Of a stretch of 64,000 nt of DNA, positions 1 to 9,385 are shown one piece after another (positions within the stretch are counted from its first letter, which is position 1; every line of letters starts with the position of its first letter). The DNA lies in NCBI GenBank assembly GCA_902763885.1, contig CACWTU010000001.1, positions 248,001 through 312,000 on the forward strand, given 5' to 3'. The stretch comes from an uncultured Bacteroidales bacterium. Its GTDB lineage: Bacteria; Bacteroidota; Bacteroidia; Bacteroidales; Bacteroidaceae. The notes below the pieces were generated by a model. The model saw only the letters and a list, made by a program, of their open reading frames with translations. It had not been told where the DNA came from and ran no database searches. Both the position numbers and the translations under genes were made by a program.

Positions 1-752
1 TTACCGTAGCCATTGATAAGCTGGACAAGATAGGTCTGGACGGCGTGAATGCTGAACTGGCCGATAAAGGCCTGCCGCAGGATGCCATTGACAAACTGCA
101 GCCTATAATCAAGCTTACCGGCTCCAACAGTGACAAGCTGGATACTATAGCCACAGTGCTTGCAGGTAGTGAGACTGGTTTGAAAGGTGTTGAGGAGTGC
201 CGTTTCATTCTGGATGGTGCCACCAAGCTCGGACTCAAGAACCAGCTGGAGCTTGACCTCACTCTGGCCCGCGGCCTCAACTACTATACCGGAGCCATCT
301 TTGAGGTAAAGGCTCTTGACGTTGAGATAGGTTCCATAAGCGGTGGCGGACGTTATGATAACCTGACCGGCATATTCGGACTTCCGGGTGTGAGCGGTGT
401 GGGCATCTCGTTCGGTGCCGACCGTATCTATGACGTTCTGAACCAGTTGGATCTCTATCCCAAGGAGGCCCAGGGTGGCGTAAAGGTACTGTTCCTGAAC
501 CTGGGTGAGCAGGAGGCTCAGTTCTGCCTCAAGCTTTTGGCTGAACTCCGCGCTAAAGGCATTCCCGCTGAGATATATCCCGATGCTGCCAAGATGAAGA
601 AGCAGATGGCTTACGCCAATGCCAATGCTGTTCCTTTTGTGGCTATTGTGGGCAGCGACGAGCTGGCTCAGGGTAAGGTTACTCTCAAGAATATGGAGAG
701 TGGAGAGCAGGTTTTGGTTAATGCCGATAAGTTGGTGGATAGTTTGATTTGA
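1..752 (+). CDS. hisS: Histidyl-tRNA synthetase, C-terminal part (5' truncated by window)
   Basis: Charges tRNA-His with histidine in the cytoplasm. The reading frame is open from base 3, so the N-terminal catalytic half lies before the window. Visible class II landmarks are the histidine-specific motif [15 protein letters not shown] and the motif 3 region, with GGGRYDNL followed by [11 protein letters not shown], which contains the ATP-binding arginine. The last ~95 residues ([14 protein letters not shown] onward) form the anticodon-binding domain usual for this family. The stop at 750-752 is followed at once by palindromic repeats. The assignment is secure; only the length is unknown. Confidence 0.96.
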   Translation, partial: TVAIDKLDKIGLDGVNAELADKGLPQDAIDKLQPIIKLTGSNSDKLDTIATVLAGSETGLKGVEECRFILDGATKLGLKNQLELDLTLARGLNYYTGAIFEVKALDVEIGSISGGGRYDNLTGIFGLPGVSGVGISFGADRIYDVLNQLDLYPKEAQGGVKVLFLNLGEQEAQFCLKLLAELRAKGIPAEIYPDAAKMKKQMAYANANAVPFVAIVGSDELAQGKVTLKNMESGEQVLVNADKLVDSLI

Positions 753-841
753 CACACGGGGACAGTCCCCTTTTGCACGTGTTAAATAAAGTGACTAATT
801 CTAATATTATCAGGTGACAAAAGGGGACAGTCCCCGGTGCA
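753..841. repeat. Pair of inverted REP-like elements between hisS and ruvB
   Basis: Two copies of the 13-bp palindrome GGGGACAGTCCCC lie at 758-770 and 823-835. Their flanks are inverted relative to each other: the first is followed by TTTTGCAC, the second is preceded by GTGACAAAA. The whole segment could therefore fold as one larger hairpin. The element starts directly after the hisS stop and ends about 35 bases before ruvB. It shares its core with the other elements in this window. Confidence 0.75.
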
Positions 842-876
842 AGATGCCAAATTTAGTGGGATGATTCCCGGTGCAG

Positions 877-1899
877 ATGGAAGATTTTGATATACGAGCA
901 CAGCAGTTGACGAGTGACAAGGAGCTGGATAACGCTCTGCGTCCGCTTAAGTTCGATGATTTTGCCGGACAGGGCAAGATTGTCGATAACCTGCGTGTGT
1001 TTGTGCAGGCAGCCCGTCAGCGTGGCGAATCGCTTGACCATACCCTGCTGCATGGCCCTCCCGGACTGGGTAAGACCACGTTGAGCAACATCATAGCCAA
1101 TGAGCTGGGCGTGGGCTTCAAGATTACATCGGGCCCCGTGTTGGACAAGCCGGGTGACCTGGCCGGAATCCTTACTTCACTTGAGCCCAAGGATGTGCTT
1201 TTTATTGATGAGATCCACCGCCTGTCACCCGTGGTAGAGGAGTATCTCTACTCAGCTATGGAGGATTACCGTATAGACATCATGATAGACAAGGGTCCGT
1301 CGGCCCGTAGCATACAGATAGACCTCAACCCGTTTACCCTGATAGGTGCCACCACCCGCAGCGGTCTGCTTACCGCACCACTCCGCGCCAGGTTCGGCAT
1401 CAACATGCATCTGGAGTATTATGACGCCAAGACCCTGCAGAAGATAATACTGCGCTCAGCCGGTATCCTGGGCATACCTTGCGATGTGGACGCCGCTGCT
1501 GAGATTGCGGGCCGAAGCCGCGGAACGCCCCGTATTGCCAACGCCCTGCTGCGTCGTGTGCGTGACTTTGCGCAGGTAAAGGGATCAGGGCGTATCACCG
1601 TAACCATAGCCAATATCGCCCTTGAGGCGCTCAACATAGACAAGTACGGACTTGACGAGATAGACAACCGCATACTGACCACCATCATTGACAAGTTCAA
1701 GGGTGGTCCGGTGGGTATAGGTACAATTGCTACGGCACTCAGTGAAGATGCCGGCACCATAGAGGATGTTTATGAGCCGTTCCTTATCCAGGAGGGATTC
1801 CTCAAGCGTACGCCGCGTGGCCGTGAGGTTACGGATCTGGCCTACAAGCATCTGGGCCGTTCCCGCTACGCCTCGATGTCAGGTGACCTGTTTGAATAA
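877..1899 (+). CDS. ruvB: Holliday junction branch-migration helicase RuvB
   Basis: ATP-driven motor of the RuvAB complex, which moves Holliday junctions during recombinational repair. At 340 aa it has the normal family length. Walker A GPPGLGKT is at residues 60-67, Walker B is in LFIDEIHR near residue 107, sensor 1 is in GATTRSG near 154, and the C-terminal winged-helix domain ends in [15 protein letters not shown] chose the ATG at 877 because the protein then starts MEDFDIR like its Bacteroidales relatives; a GTG six bases upstream is possible. The gene follows hisS after a repeat-containing spacer. Confidence 0.96.
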   Translation: MEDFDIRAQQLTSDKELDNALRPLKFDDFAGQGKIVDNLRVFVQAARQRGESLDHTLLHGPPGLGKTTLSNIIANELGVGFKITSGPVLDKPGDLAGILTSLEPKDVLFIDEIHRLSPVVEEYLYSAMEDYRIDIMIDKGPSARSIQIDLNPFTLIGATTRSGLLTAPLRARFGINMHLEYYDAKTLQKIILRSAGILGIPCDVDAAAEIAGRSRGTPRIANALLRRVRDFAQVKGSGRITVTIANIALEALNIDKYGLDEIDNRILTTIIDKFKGGPVGIGTIATALSEDAGTIEDVYEPFLIQEGFLKRTPRGREVTDLAYKHLGRSRYASMSGDLFE

Positions 1900-1950
1900 A
1901 TGCAACAGTTTTGCAGCGTTTCTTGACGTATTCTGCAATTTTTCAGTTTA

Positions 1951-1959
1951 TATATTTGC
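1951..1959 (+). promoter_or_regulatory. Bacteroidetes-type -7 box (TATATTTGC) for the A2M gene
   Basis: Exact match to the TAnnTTTG consensus of the Bacteroidetes primary sigma factor, 29 bases before the ATG at 1988. No convincing -33 TTTG lies at the ideal spacing; a TTGAC occurs at 1923-1927. Confidence 0.6.
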
Positions 1960-1987
1960 AGAAGAATCAATATAAATTTGTGTACTT

Positions 1988-4900
1988 ATGAGATGCCTTT
2001 GTAAAATTACACTTCTGATTATCATTATGACACTGACTACTGCGACTGCCAGCGCGGATAAGTATTCACGCGCCTGGAAGAAGGTGGAAAAACTTATTAA
2101 GGATGACCTCCCTGAGAGTGCGGCTAAGGAAATAAACCAAATCTGGGATATGGCCGCAGAGGATAATGACGGCCGCCAGATGCTTAAGAGCGCCGTCTAT
2201 ATTACCCAGGTACAGCAATCCTACAGCGAGAACAGCATTTCTTCCGGATTGGAACTGTTCAATACGCTTCTGCCCAAGCTGAGGGTGCAAGAGCATAAGG
2301 CGTTGTGCCATGCATTCATTGCCAAGGGTTATATAAGGTTCTGGGAACTGAACAAATACAGATTCAGGACCAATGACCCGTCAGATGAGGAAAACCTGCC
2401 GTTGGAGCGTTGGACGGCCAGGATGATTTGTGACACCATCTGCTACCATCTGGACCAGTCCATAAAACTGGCGGGCGATGTGTCATCGGGCTACTATCTG
2501 GAGTTCTTCCCGGGCGGAAACAAGGCGGGGCAGAAGCTACGCCCCAACCTGGTGGACATGCTTATGGATAACGCTATAGTGCTGATTACAGACTACAGGC
2601 TATCTCTAGGCAAACGTACGTTCTTTAATGACAGCCGTCTGTATGGTACCATGCAGGATTTCCTGGCGGCTACAATTGATGTAACCCCTGATGACCCTGA
2701 CCTGTGGATGATCTATGTGCTGAGACGTCTTACCCAGCATAATTACGGAGCCAAACCTGATATCCGCTGTACCATTGACATAAGGAGGATGCAGGTTCTT
2801 AATGAATACCTGTCAAATGACGGTAAGTGGGACAGGAATGATGAGGAGTGGCTCAAAGGTGCCGTAGCCCTGGCTGAGTCATATACCAGGAAGGTCAAGT
2901 TCAGCACCATGCTCTGCAGTAAGGCTGCACGTAAGATAACTGACAGCATGGGTCAGGAAATGTCCGATGAAAAGGCAGAAAACCTGATGCGTCAGGCACG
3001 TGATATATGTATTGCCGCCCAGAAGAAATGGCCCAAGAGTGAGGGTGCGCTTGAGTGCCTTGCCATCAAGGAAGAGATAGAGCGTAAGAGTGTAAGGATA
3101 ACACTGGATTCTGACCTTGTGCCCGGAGAGCGCAACATAGCCAAACTGAATTTCAGGAATGTCAACACCATTTATCTTAAGTTGGTGGAGGCTACCGGCC
3201 GTATGGAGAGGGGAAAGGATGAGATAACCCTTATGTCAGAGCTGAACCAGTCATCGACGGTAGTGGAGTGGAGTATGAGGGTGGATGATCCGGGTGATTT
3301 CATGGAACACTCTGCATTTGCCGATATAACACCTGTTATGCAGGGCTGCTATTACCTGTTGGCATCGACAGGTCCCTATTTCAACAGCGGTGATTGCATT
3401 GCTTACGAGTATCTGGAGTGTAACGGCATCAGATTCCTCAATATGGTGCAGAACAATGGAACTCTGTACGGAAGAGCTGTTGACACACGTAGCGGCAAAC
3501 CCATCCCTGACTGCAAATATACAGTGTGGAAAACCAACTATAATGATGAACTGGTCAAGGTGGCTACAAGTGGCATAACCGGTTCTGACGGATATATCCT
3601 GGTGGAAGGCCTGGCCAACAGCCGTTACAGGATTGAGTTGGAGAGTGGCGGCAGTCGTGGTAACGCCACATTCAATATCCCGTGGAAGAGTGATATGCCT
3701 GAGCGTCAGTATGTGAGGGTTTTCACAGACCGTTTCACTTATCTGCCCGGTGATTCCGTGCAGTATTCTGGTGTAGTCTATACTAATGACGGCGAGAACG
3801 GGCATGTATTGGCAGGGGTTACGGTCAATGTTGCCATAGAGTTCTTTGATATGAATGGTGACGGTGACGATGAGGCCTCATATGCTCTTGTGACAGACAG
3901 CATGGGTGTATTCAAGGGCAGTTATAAGATACCTGAAAACTGTATGCCCGGATCGATTGAAATATTTGCGGAATCAGATGAAGATGATAAATATGATTTT
4001 GCGGGTTCCAGGGCTATAAAGGTGGAGTCATTCCGTCAGCCTAAGTTTGAGGTAAAGATAGATGACGTAAAGGATGAGGCAAGGTATGACAAACCGGTTA
4101 CGATAACAGGTAAGGCCATTTCATTTACCGGTATTCCGGTAGACGGAGCCTCTGTGACGTGGTATGCCGGAGTGGGCTCATTTGCCTGTCACAGGTTCTG
4201 TATCCTTGATGATAGGGGTGATGTAAGGATTGGGGCCGGTCAGGCTAAAACCGGTTCTGACGGTTCATTCAGTTTTGATGTGACCATTCCTGGTGATATA
4301 ATGGTTGAAGAATTCTGCTGGGTGCATGTAAATGCCGTTGTCACTGACTTGAACGGTGAGACGCATGAATACAATATTTCATATGGTGCCAGAAATAAGG
4401 CGGAGAGAGAGATCTATGTAGCATCACAGGGTTCCGTGCTGGGTAAAAACGGTCTTCAGACCCTCTTATTCCGATTGACAAGTACTGCCAACAACAACCT
4501 GGTATCAGGCAATATCAATGTCAAGGTGTCACGTCTCAGCTGGCTTGAAACTCCGGGCCTGCCCTTGCCTTTCAGCATCGTTGAAGGCAGAGAAAAGAAG
4601 GATCTGTCAAAATGTATCTCCAACCAGCATCTTAAGGAGCGTTTCCCGCGGTATGATTTTGACTTGAACGGTGAGGACATCGTTGAGATACCTGTATTTG
4701 AAGGTGTGGTTCCGTTTGATAAGGATGACAGGGAATCTATGATGCTTATGCTTGACGGCTTGCAGCCCGGCATCTATCGCGTGACTGCCAATGCTGCAAT
4801 GTGTAGGAAATCAGTTACAGAGTTCACGTTCTTCAACGAGGATGACTATAGTTTCATGCCCCAGAAACCGTTGTTGTGCAGTTTTGATAAAGAGAAGACT

Positions 4901-7900
4901 TCACGTGGTATATATAGCGCGGAGGTTGGTGATACCGCCCGTATCAGACTGGGAAACAGCCGTAAGGGCACGCTGATACATTACATTATAGAAAACAAGT
5001 ACGGTGTCTATGACCGTGGTATGCTGGAGAGCAACGGCAAGCAGCAGATTCTGAGTATTCCTGTAACAGAGGAACTTGTGGGTATGTTTGCCGTGCATTG
5101 CTGCGTGATATATGAGGGCGTGTCGGAAAACAGGTCTTTCCAGTTTGAGGTTCCTGACAGGCCCAAACAGCTCAGGTTTGAACTTGAAACGTTCCGTAAC
5201 ATCCTGGAGCCTGATGAGGCAGAGGAGTGGAATATCCGTATATCAGACTGGCAGGGCAACCCCGTAACTGCAGCCATCATGCTTGACATGTATGACCGCG
5301 CGCTTGACAAGTACGGAGTGAACAGGATTGTCTTTTCGCCGTTCGGTTCAAAATGGGTAGGCGGCCGCAGCCTCCTGCAGAGAAGTTACAATACATCAGG
5401 CCAGTATGCACCTTGGCTGCATGTGTTTGGTAGCAGTTATGAATATAAGGGCAAGCGCGCCATTACGGGTACTCTTATTGACCCGTTCATGAACTACAGC
5501 CGCAGAGCCCGTGGCATGAGGATGTACAAGAGCAATGAGATGGCTGTGGATATTGTTGCTGACGTTGCATTTAATGCATCCGCACAGTCCGTACCTCTGG
5601 CATCAGCAGCCACCATTAATCAGGCTGATTTTGAGGGTTTGGGTATTACCACCGTTGATGAGGCGCTTCAGGGCGGTATTTCCAATATGGACATTGTATT
5701 TGATACCCGTTCTCTGCCGGAAGAGGACTTGCAGGGTATGGTTGATGAGCAGAATGGCGCTGTTGCCATACGCTCAGACCTGAATCCTACCGGTCTGTTC
5801 GGGTATCTGGTTACAGATTCCACGGGCAGGGCCATATACCGTTTCCGTGTTCCGCAGTTGCTCACTGAGTGGAAGATACAGGGTATAGCATTCACTGACT
5901 CTCTACAGACAGGCCGTGTTGACACCACACTTGTTACACGCAAGAAGATTATGGTGGAGCCTGCATCTCCCAGATTCCTGCGCCAGGGTGACCGCATGGA
6001 GTTTACGGTCAAGGTTAGCAATATGACCGATCAGAATCAGAAGGCCGTAGTCACGATGACCCTGACTGATGCTGTTACGGGTAAGGCCCTAGGTATCATA
6101 GAGGGCGGATATAAGAAGAATGTTACCGTTCCCGCAGAGGGAAGTGCAAGTACATCATTCACCATAAAGGTTCCGGCTGGGCTTACGGCTGTGACCTACC
6201 GCCTTACGGCAGAGACCACAGGCCACAGTGACGGTATCCAGGAGACTATCCCGGTACTCTCCAACCGTACGCAGGTAACTCAGGCTCTCTCACTCTTCAA
6301 CAACGGCAGTGAGAAACGCACCTTCCGCTTTGAGGTGCTTGACAAGCCGCGTTCCTCCACTATGGCCGATGAAGAGCTGACTCTTGAGTACAGTGCAACA
6401 CCTATCTGGTATGCAATCCAAAGCCTGCCTATTATGATAAGGGTTGATGATCCCAGTAACCTGCGCCTGTTCCACAGTCTGATGGGTGCCGCCATTTCAC
6501 AGGATCTGTCAAGCCGATATCCCGCTATCCGACAGATGCTTGATGAATGGGCTGAACTGCCAGCATCCGAGTGGCAGACACAGCTGGAACGCAATGAAAG
6601 GCTTACCGGTACCCTGCTTGAGGAGACTCCGTGGCTTAGGAGCAGCAGGAACGAGCGTGACCGCTTGCGCTCACTTGCCAAGGATCTTGATTCAGAAGAG
6701 ACTGCCCAGGCCTTTGAGAGGGCTCTCAGAAAGATCATCGATGCGCAGAACAGTGACGGAAGCTGGTCATGGTTGGATGGTTCTCCTGCAAGCCTGCATA
6801 TCACTGATGAGATCATGCAGGGACTGGGGCTTCTCATAGAGAACGGTATCATTGAGGTTACTCCAGAGCTCAAGGCTATGCTGCAAAAGGGCCTTGACTA
6901 TATGGATAGCCTGTTCTTCAAGAGGTATGATGTAGAGAAGAAGCCTGAATCTCTCGGATACAGCGAACTGAGCTACCTGCTTACCCGCTCGTACTACACC
7001 TCTTATCCTTTCAATGGAAAAACGATTGCAAGCCATACCTTCTTTACACGTCTGGCCGAGATTGAGGATACCCATAACCTTAGCCTCTATTTCCGTTCAC
7101 AGCTGGCATTGCTTATGTCACGTAACGGCAAGAAAGAGCTTGCTGAGCACATAGCGGCTACTCTTGTTGAGCGTTCTCTATACAGCGATGAAATGGGCCG
7201 ATATTGGCGTGACAATGAGGGCGGTCTGCTCTGGCATGAGGCTCCTATTGAGACTCAGGCACTTATTATACGCACCCTGCTTGCGGTGGGCCGCGAGAAA
7301 GAGGCTGTGGAGTCTGCACGCTGGCTGCTCAAGCAGAAACAGACTACCGGGTGGGGCTCATCGCCCGCCACTGCCGCTGCAGTTACGGCTCTTATGGCTA
7401 CCGGCAGCAATGTGCAGCTGGAGTCAGATCCTGATATTACAATCTATGTAGGCAAGGAGGCCGTCAAGGCATCGGACAGCAAGGCTACGGCCGGTTATAC
7501 CACCAAGATCTGGCAGGGCCCGATAAGCCGTGACAAAGCTGATATTACCGTTGATGCCAAGACCGCGGGCATAAGTTGGGGTGCAGTTTACCGTTCATTT
7601 ACTGAAGAACTTGACAAGGTTGAGAAACAGGAGAACGGAATGTCACTCAAACGAACCATCCTGCGCGTGATACACGGTGCTGACGGTGACCGTCTGGAGG
7701 AGGTCAAGGAGGGTACCAAGCTTCATGTAGGTGACCGTCTGAGGATACGTTTTGACCTTACGACAGACCGTAACCTGGAGTATTTGCAGCTTGCCGATAT
7801 GCGTGCCGCATCCGTTGAGCCTGTAAGTACCGCTGCCGGTTACAGTTACAACTGGCGTGATGACATAGGCTATTATTCAGCACCGGGCAATACCCGTAAC

Positions 7901-8062
7901 GTCTTCTACATAGACCGTCTGAGTAAGGGAAGTTACGTGATAGAGTATGAGGTGAACGTGCAGAAACCGGGCCGTTTCACTGTAGGAAATGCCGTGATGC
8001 AGTGCCTCTACGCTCCTGCATTCCGCGCTACAACAACCTCTGCCACTATTACGGTGGAATGA
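1988..8062 (+). CDS. Giant alpha-2-macroglobulin-family secreted protein with plug-like insert
   Basis: A 2024-aa exported protein with an N-terminal signal peptide (MRCLCKITLLIIIMTLTTATA...). The order of parts is: an alpha-helical N-terminal region to about residue 360, a run of macroglobulin-like beta domains, a carboxypeptidase-regulatory-like segment near residues 490-560, the central MG/A2M region containing TEWKIQGIAFTDS, and an alpha/alpha toroid (TED-like) domain with NSDGSWSWLDG. Bacterial A2Ms are thought to trap proteases in the periplasm or at the surface. Two oddities are seen. Residues ~1208-1260 contain ADFEGLGITTVDEALQGG, which resembles the plug start of SusC/TonB receptors. 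Where thioester A2Ms have CxEQ after the WYAxQxLP motif, this one has VDDPSN (1486-1491), so no thioester is expected. The name is secure; the role is inferred. Confidence 0.88.
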   Translation: MRCLCKITLLIIIMTLTTATASADKYSRAWKKVEKLIKDDLPESAAKEINQIWDMAAEDNDGRQMLKSAVYITQVQQSYSENSISSGLELFNTLLPKLRVQEHKALCHAFIAKGYIRFWELNKYRFRTNDPSDEENLPLERWTARMICDTICYHLDQSIKLAGDVSSGYYLEFFPGGNKAGQKLRPNLVDMLMDNAIVLITDYRLSLGKRTFFNDSRLYGTMQDFLAATIDVTPDDPDLWMIYVLRRLTQHNYGAKPDIRCTIDIRRMQVLNEYLSNDGKWDRNDEEWLKGAVALAESYTRKVKFSTMLCSKAARKITDSMGQEMSDEKAENLMRQARDICIAAQKKWPKSEGALECLAIKEEIERKSVRITLDSDLVPGERNIAKLNFRNVNTIYLKLVEATGRMERGKDEITLMSELNQSSTVVEWSMRVDDPGDFMEHSAFADITPVMQGCYYLLASTGPYFNSGDCIAYEYLECNGIRFLNMVQNNGTLYGRAVDTRSGKPIPDCKYTVWKTNYNDELVKVATSGITGSDGYILVEGLANSRYRIELESGGSRGNATFNIPWKSDMPERQYVRVFTDRFTYLPGDSVQYSGVVYTNDGENGHVLAGVTVNVAIEFFDMNGDGDDEASYALVTDSMGVFKGSYKIPENCMPGSIEIFAESDEDDKYDFAGSRAIKVESFRQPKFEVKIDDVKDEARYDKPVTITGKAISFTGIPVDGASVTWYAGVGSFACHRFCILDDRGDVRIGAGQAKTGSDGSFSFDVTIPGDIMVEEFCWVHVNAVVTDLNGETHEYNISYGARNKAEREIYVASQGSVLGKNGLQTLLFRLTSTANNNLVSGNINVKVSRLSWLETPGLPLPFSIVEGREKKDLSKCISNQHLKERFPRYDFDLNGEDIVEIPVFEGVVPFDKDDRESMMLMLDGLQPGIYRVTANAAMCRKSVTEFTFFNEDDYSFMPQKPLLCSFDKEKTSRGIYSAEVGDTARIRLGNSRKGTLIHYIIENKYGVYDRGMLESNGKQQILSIPVTEELVGMFAVHCCVIYEGVSENRSFQFEVPDRPKQLRFELETFRNILEPDEAEEWNIRISDWQGNPVTAAIMLDMYDRALDKYGVNRIVFSPFGSKWVGGRSLLQRSYNTSGQYAPWLHVFGSSYEYKGKRAITGTLIDPFMNYSRRARGMRMYKSNEMAVDIVADVAFNASAQSVPLASAATINQADFEGLGITTVDEALQGGISNMDIVFDTRSLPEEDLQGMVDEQNGAVAIRSDLNPTGLFGYLVTDSTGRAIYRFRVPQLLTEWKIQGIAFTDSLQTGRVDTTLVTRKKIMVEPASPRFLRQGDRMEFTVKVSNMTDQNQKAVVTMTLTDAVTGKALGIIEGGYKKNVTVPAEGSASTSFTIKVPAGLTAVTYRLTAETTGHSDGIQETIPVLSNRTQVTQALSLFNNGSEKRTFRFEVLDKPRSSTMADEELTLEYSATPIWYAIQSLPIMIRVDDPSNLRLFHSLMGAAISQDLSSRYPAIRQMLDEWAELPASEWQTQLERNERLTGTLLEETPWLRSSRNERDRLRSLAKDLDSEETAQAFERALRKIIDAQNSDGSWSWLDGSPASLHITDEIMQGLGLLIENGIIEVTPELKAMLQKGLDYMDSLFFKRYDVEKKPESLGYSELSYLLTRSYYTSYPFNGKTIASHTFFTRLAEIEDTHNLSLYFRSQLALLMSRNGKKELAEHIAATLVERSLYSDEMGRYWRDNEGGLLWHEAPIETQALIIRTLLAVGREKEAVESARWLLKQKQTTGWGSSPATAAAVTALMATGSNVQLESDPDITIYVGKEAVKASDSKATAGYTTKIWQGPISRDKADITVDAKTAGISWGAVYRSFTEELDKVEKQENGMSLKRTILRVIHGADGDRLEEVKEGTKLHVGDRLRIRFDLTTDRNLEYLQLADMRAASVEPVSTAAGYSYNWRDDIGYYSAPGNTRNVFYIDRLSKGSYVIEYEVNVQKPGRFTVGNAVMQCLYAPAFRATTTSATITVE

Positions 8063-8163
8063 CATGCTTTTTTCTACGCAAATAGAAATCCGTTCCTATT
8101 ATACCCTCTCTTTGATTTAACATTTTTTATGAATATAAGATTATGTAAATTAATAAATTAGAA

Positions 8164-8172
8164 TAAATTTGC
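8164..8172 (+). promoter_or_regulatory. -7 box TAAATTTGC upstream of the 8262 gene
   Basis: Exact TAnnTTTG match inside the A+T-rich 199-bp spacer after the A2M gene. It gives a leader of about 85 nt before the ATG at 8262. Apart from this box I see no strong hairpin or repeat in the spacer. Confidence 0.55.
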
Positions 8173-8261
8173 GTGCGGATTAGAAACAGCTACTTATTCA
8201 CCAATTAATAATAAACTTCAATAGTCATTTATTATATTTTTCCAACAGTTGATTTTTAAAG

Positions 8262-9236
8262 ATGAAAGACAACAAGTTTATCCTTCATGTCTTGGTTTTA
8301 TTGACGTTAGCGCTTATTCCCTTAGGCAGTACATACCTGGCGCGTGTCCTTAATGAGAACACAACGGTAATGGATATCCATGAGACTGTCGCTCCGCAGA
8401 CTTTTTATGTCAGTATGGATGCCGGATTCATGAACAGTATCCAGAATATGTCATCAGTTGAGTTGGTTGAAGGTTCCAACCGTATCAAGCTCTGTCAGGG
8501 TGACAGGCTCTATGTGCGTGCCGTCATAAGTGGTACTGAGCCGGAGAAACTTCTGGCAGGTTATGTCACCTTGACTGATGAACTGGAAAAAGGTGCCTCA
8601 AAAGCAAAATTCAGTGGAGCCCTTTCACCTTACGTTTGGGATGAAAGCAAAAACGTCTTTGTTAATGCCAAACATGATTTCAAGGACTTGGATGATCCTT
8701 TAAAGGAGTGTGAGAACGTATTTGCAATGTACGTTGAAAGGGATGCCGATAACTTCAAGGTAAGTGATGAAGACAGACGTGGTTCATATTCCGTTTGCAT
8801 TGCTCCCGATGCCAATGTTCTCCAGAGAAAGAGCCTTGAGGTGTTTGGCTGGTATAATGATTCTACAAAGTTTGTAGCTCTTGATTCTGATAATCTTGGC
8901 AACAGCGCCCCAATATTCAACTTCACTATAAGCGGTGGTCTTACGCCTAATGCATCATATGATGTGGTTTATATGTCTTCTTCAAATACCGCTTCAGGTG
9001 AATCTTCTTCATATCCCATCGGTTCTGTGAAGGCTGATTCTGAAGGTAAGGTGGATTTTGCATGCTATAATTTCTGCGCCAATGATAATCATAATCATGA
9101 GATCCGTTTTATCAACAGCAGAGATAATTCTGACGTGAAGCATGTTACCTGTGGTATGAAGGTTGCAGCCAGTAAGGTTTACAATATTACGAGTGAGGCT
9201 ACATCCGTTGACCGTACCATTGCTATGGTTAAATAA
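8262..9236 (+). CDS. Secreted or membrane-anchored protein of unknown function
   Basis: A 324-aa protein that I do not recognise. A hydrophobic N-terminus (FILHVLVLLTLALIPLG) looks like an uncleaved anchor or signal peptide without a lipobox. The rest is hydrophilic, acidic and beta-rich, with several cysteines (in IKLCQGD, LKECEN, SVCIAP, ACYNFCAND and VTCGMK) that could form disulphides after export. It stands alone: its own -7 box lies upstream and a strong terminator directly downstream. It is not in an operon with the preceding A2M gene, though both are exported. No catalytic motif is visible, and a function should not be assigned from this sequence. Confidence 0.75.
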   Translation: MKDNKFILHVLVLLTLALIPLGSTYLARVLNENTTVMDIHETVAPQTFYVSMDAGFMNSIQNMSSVELVEGSNRIKLCQGDRLYVRAVISGTEPEKLLAGYVTLTDELEKGASKAKFSGALSPYVWDESKNVFVNAKHDFKDLDDPLKECENVFAMYVERDADNFKVSDEDRRGSYSVCIAPDANVLQRKSLEVFGWYNDSTKFVALDSDNLGNSAPIFNFTISGGLTPNASYDVVYMSSSNTASGESSSYPIGSVKADSEGKVDFACYNFCANDNHNHEIRFINSRDNSDVKHVTCGMKVAASKVYNITSEATSVDRTIAMVK

Positions 9237-9263
9237 GACGGGTACATAAGCCTCCGGTCGTGT

Positions 9264-9305
9264 AAAAATAGGCCTCGCATGCTTCGCTTGCGAGGCTTAT
9301 TTTTA
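9264..9305 (+). terminator. Strong rho-independent terminator
   Basis: The stem GGCCTCGCA/TGCGAGGCT with a short TTCG-containing loop is flanked by A-run and T-run (AAAAATA...TATTTTT), so it could work in both directions. It closes the 8262-9236 gene. Confidence 0.85.
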
Positions 9306-9353
9306 CTCTAAGCTTTTATGTCAAAATGGGGCCGTACTGAAAGGTTTTTTGTG

Positions 9354-9362
9354 TATCTTCGC
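9354..9362 (+). promoter_or_regulatory. -7 box TATCTTCGC for the 9386-15701 operon
   Basis: A TAnnTTCG variant of the Bacteroidetes -7 element, 23 bases before the ATG at 9386 and after a strong terminator. The same variant precedes the genes at 21676 and 28581. Confidence 0.5.
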
Positions 9363-9385
9363 GAATAATATATGTACGTGCGCGT

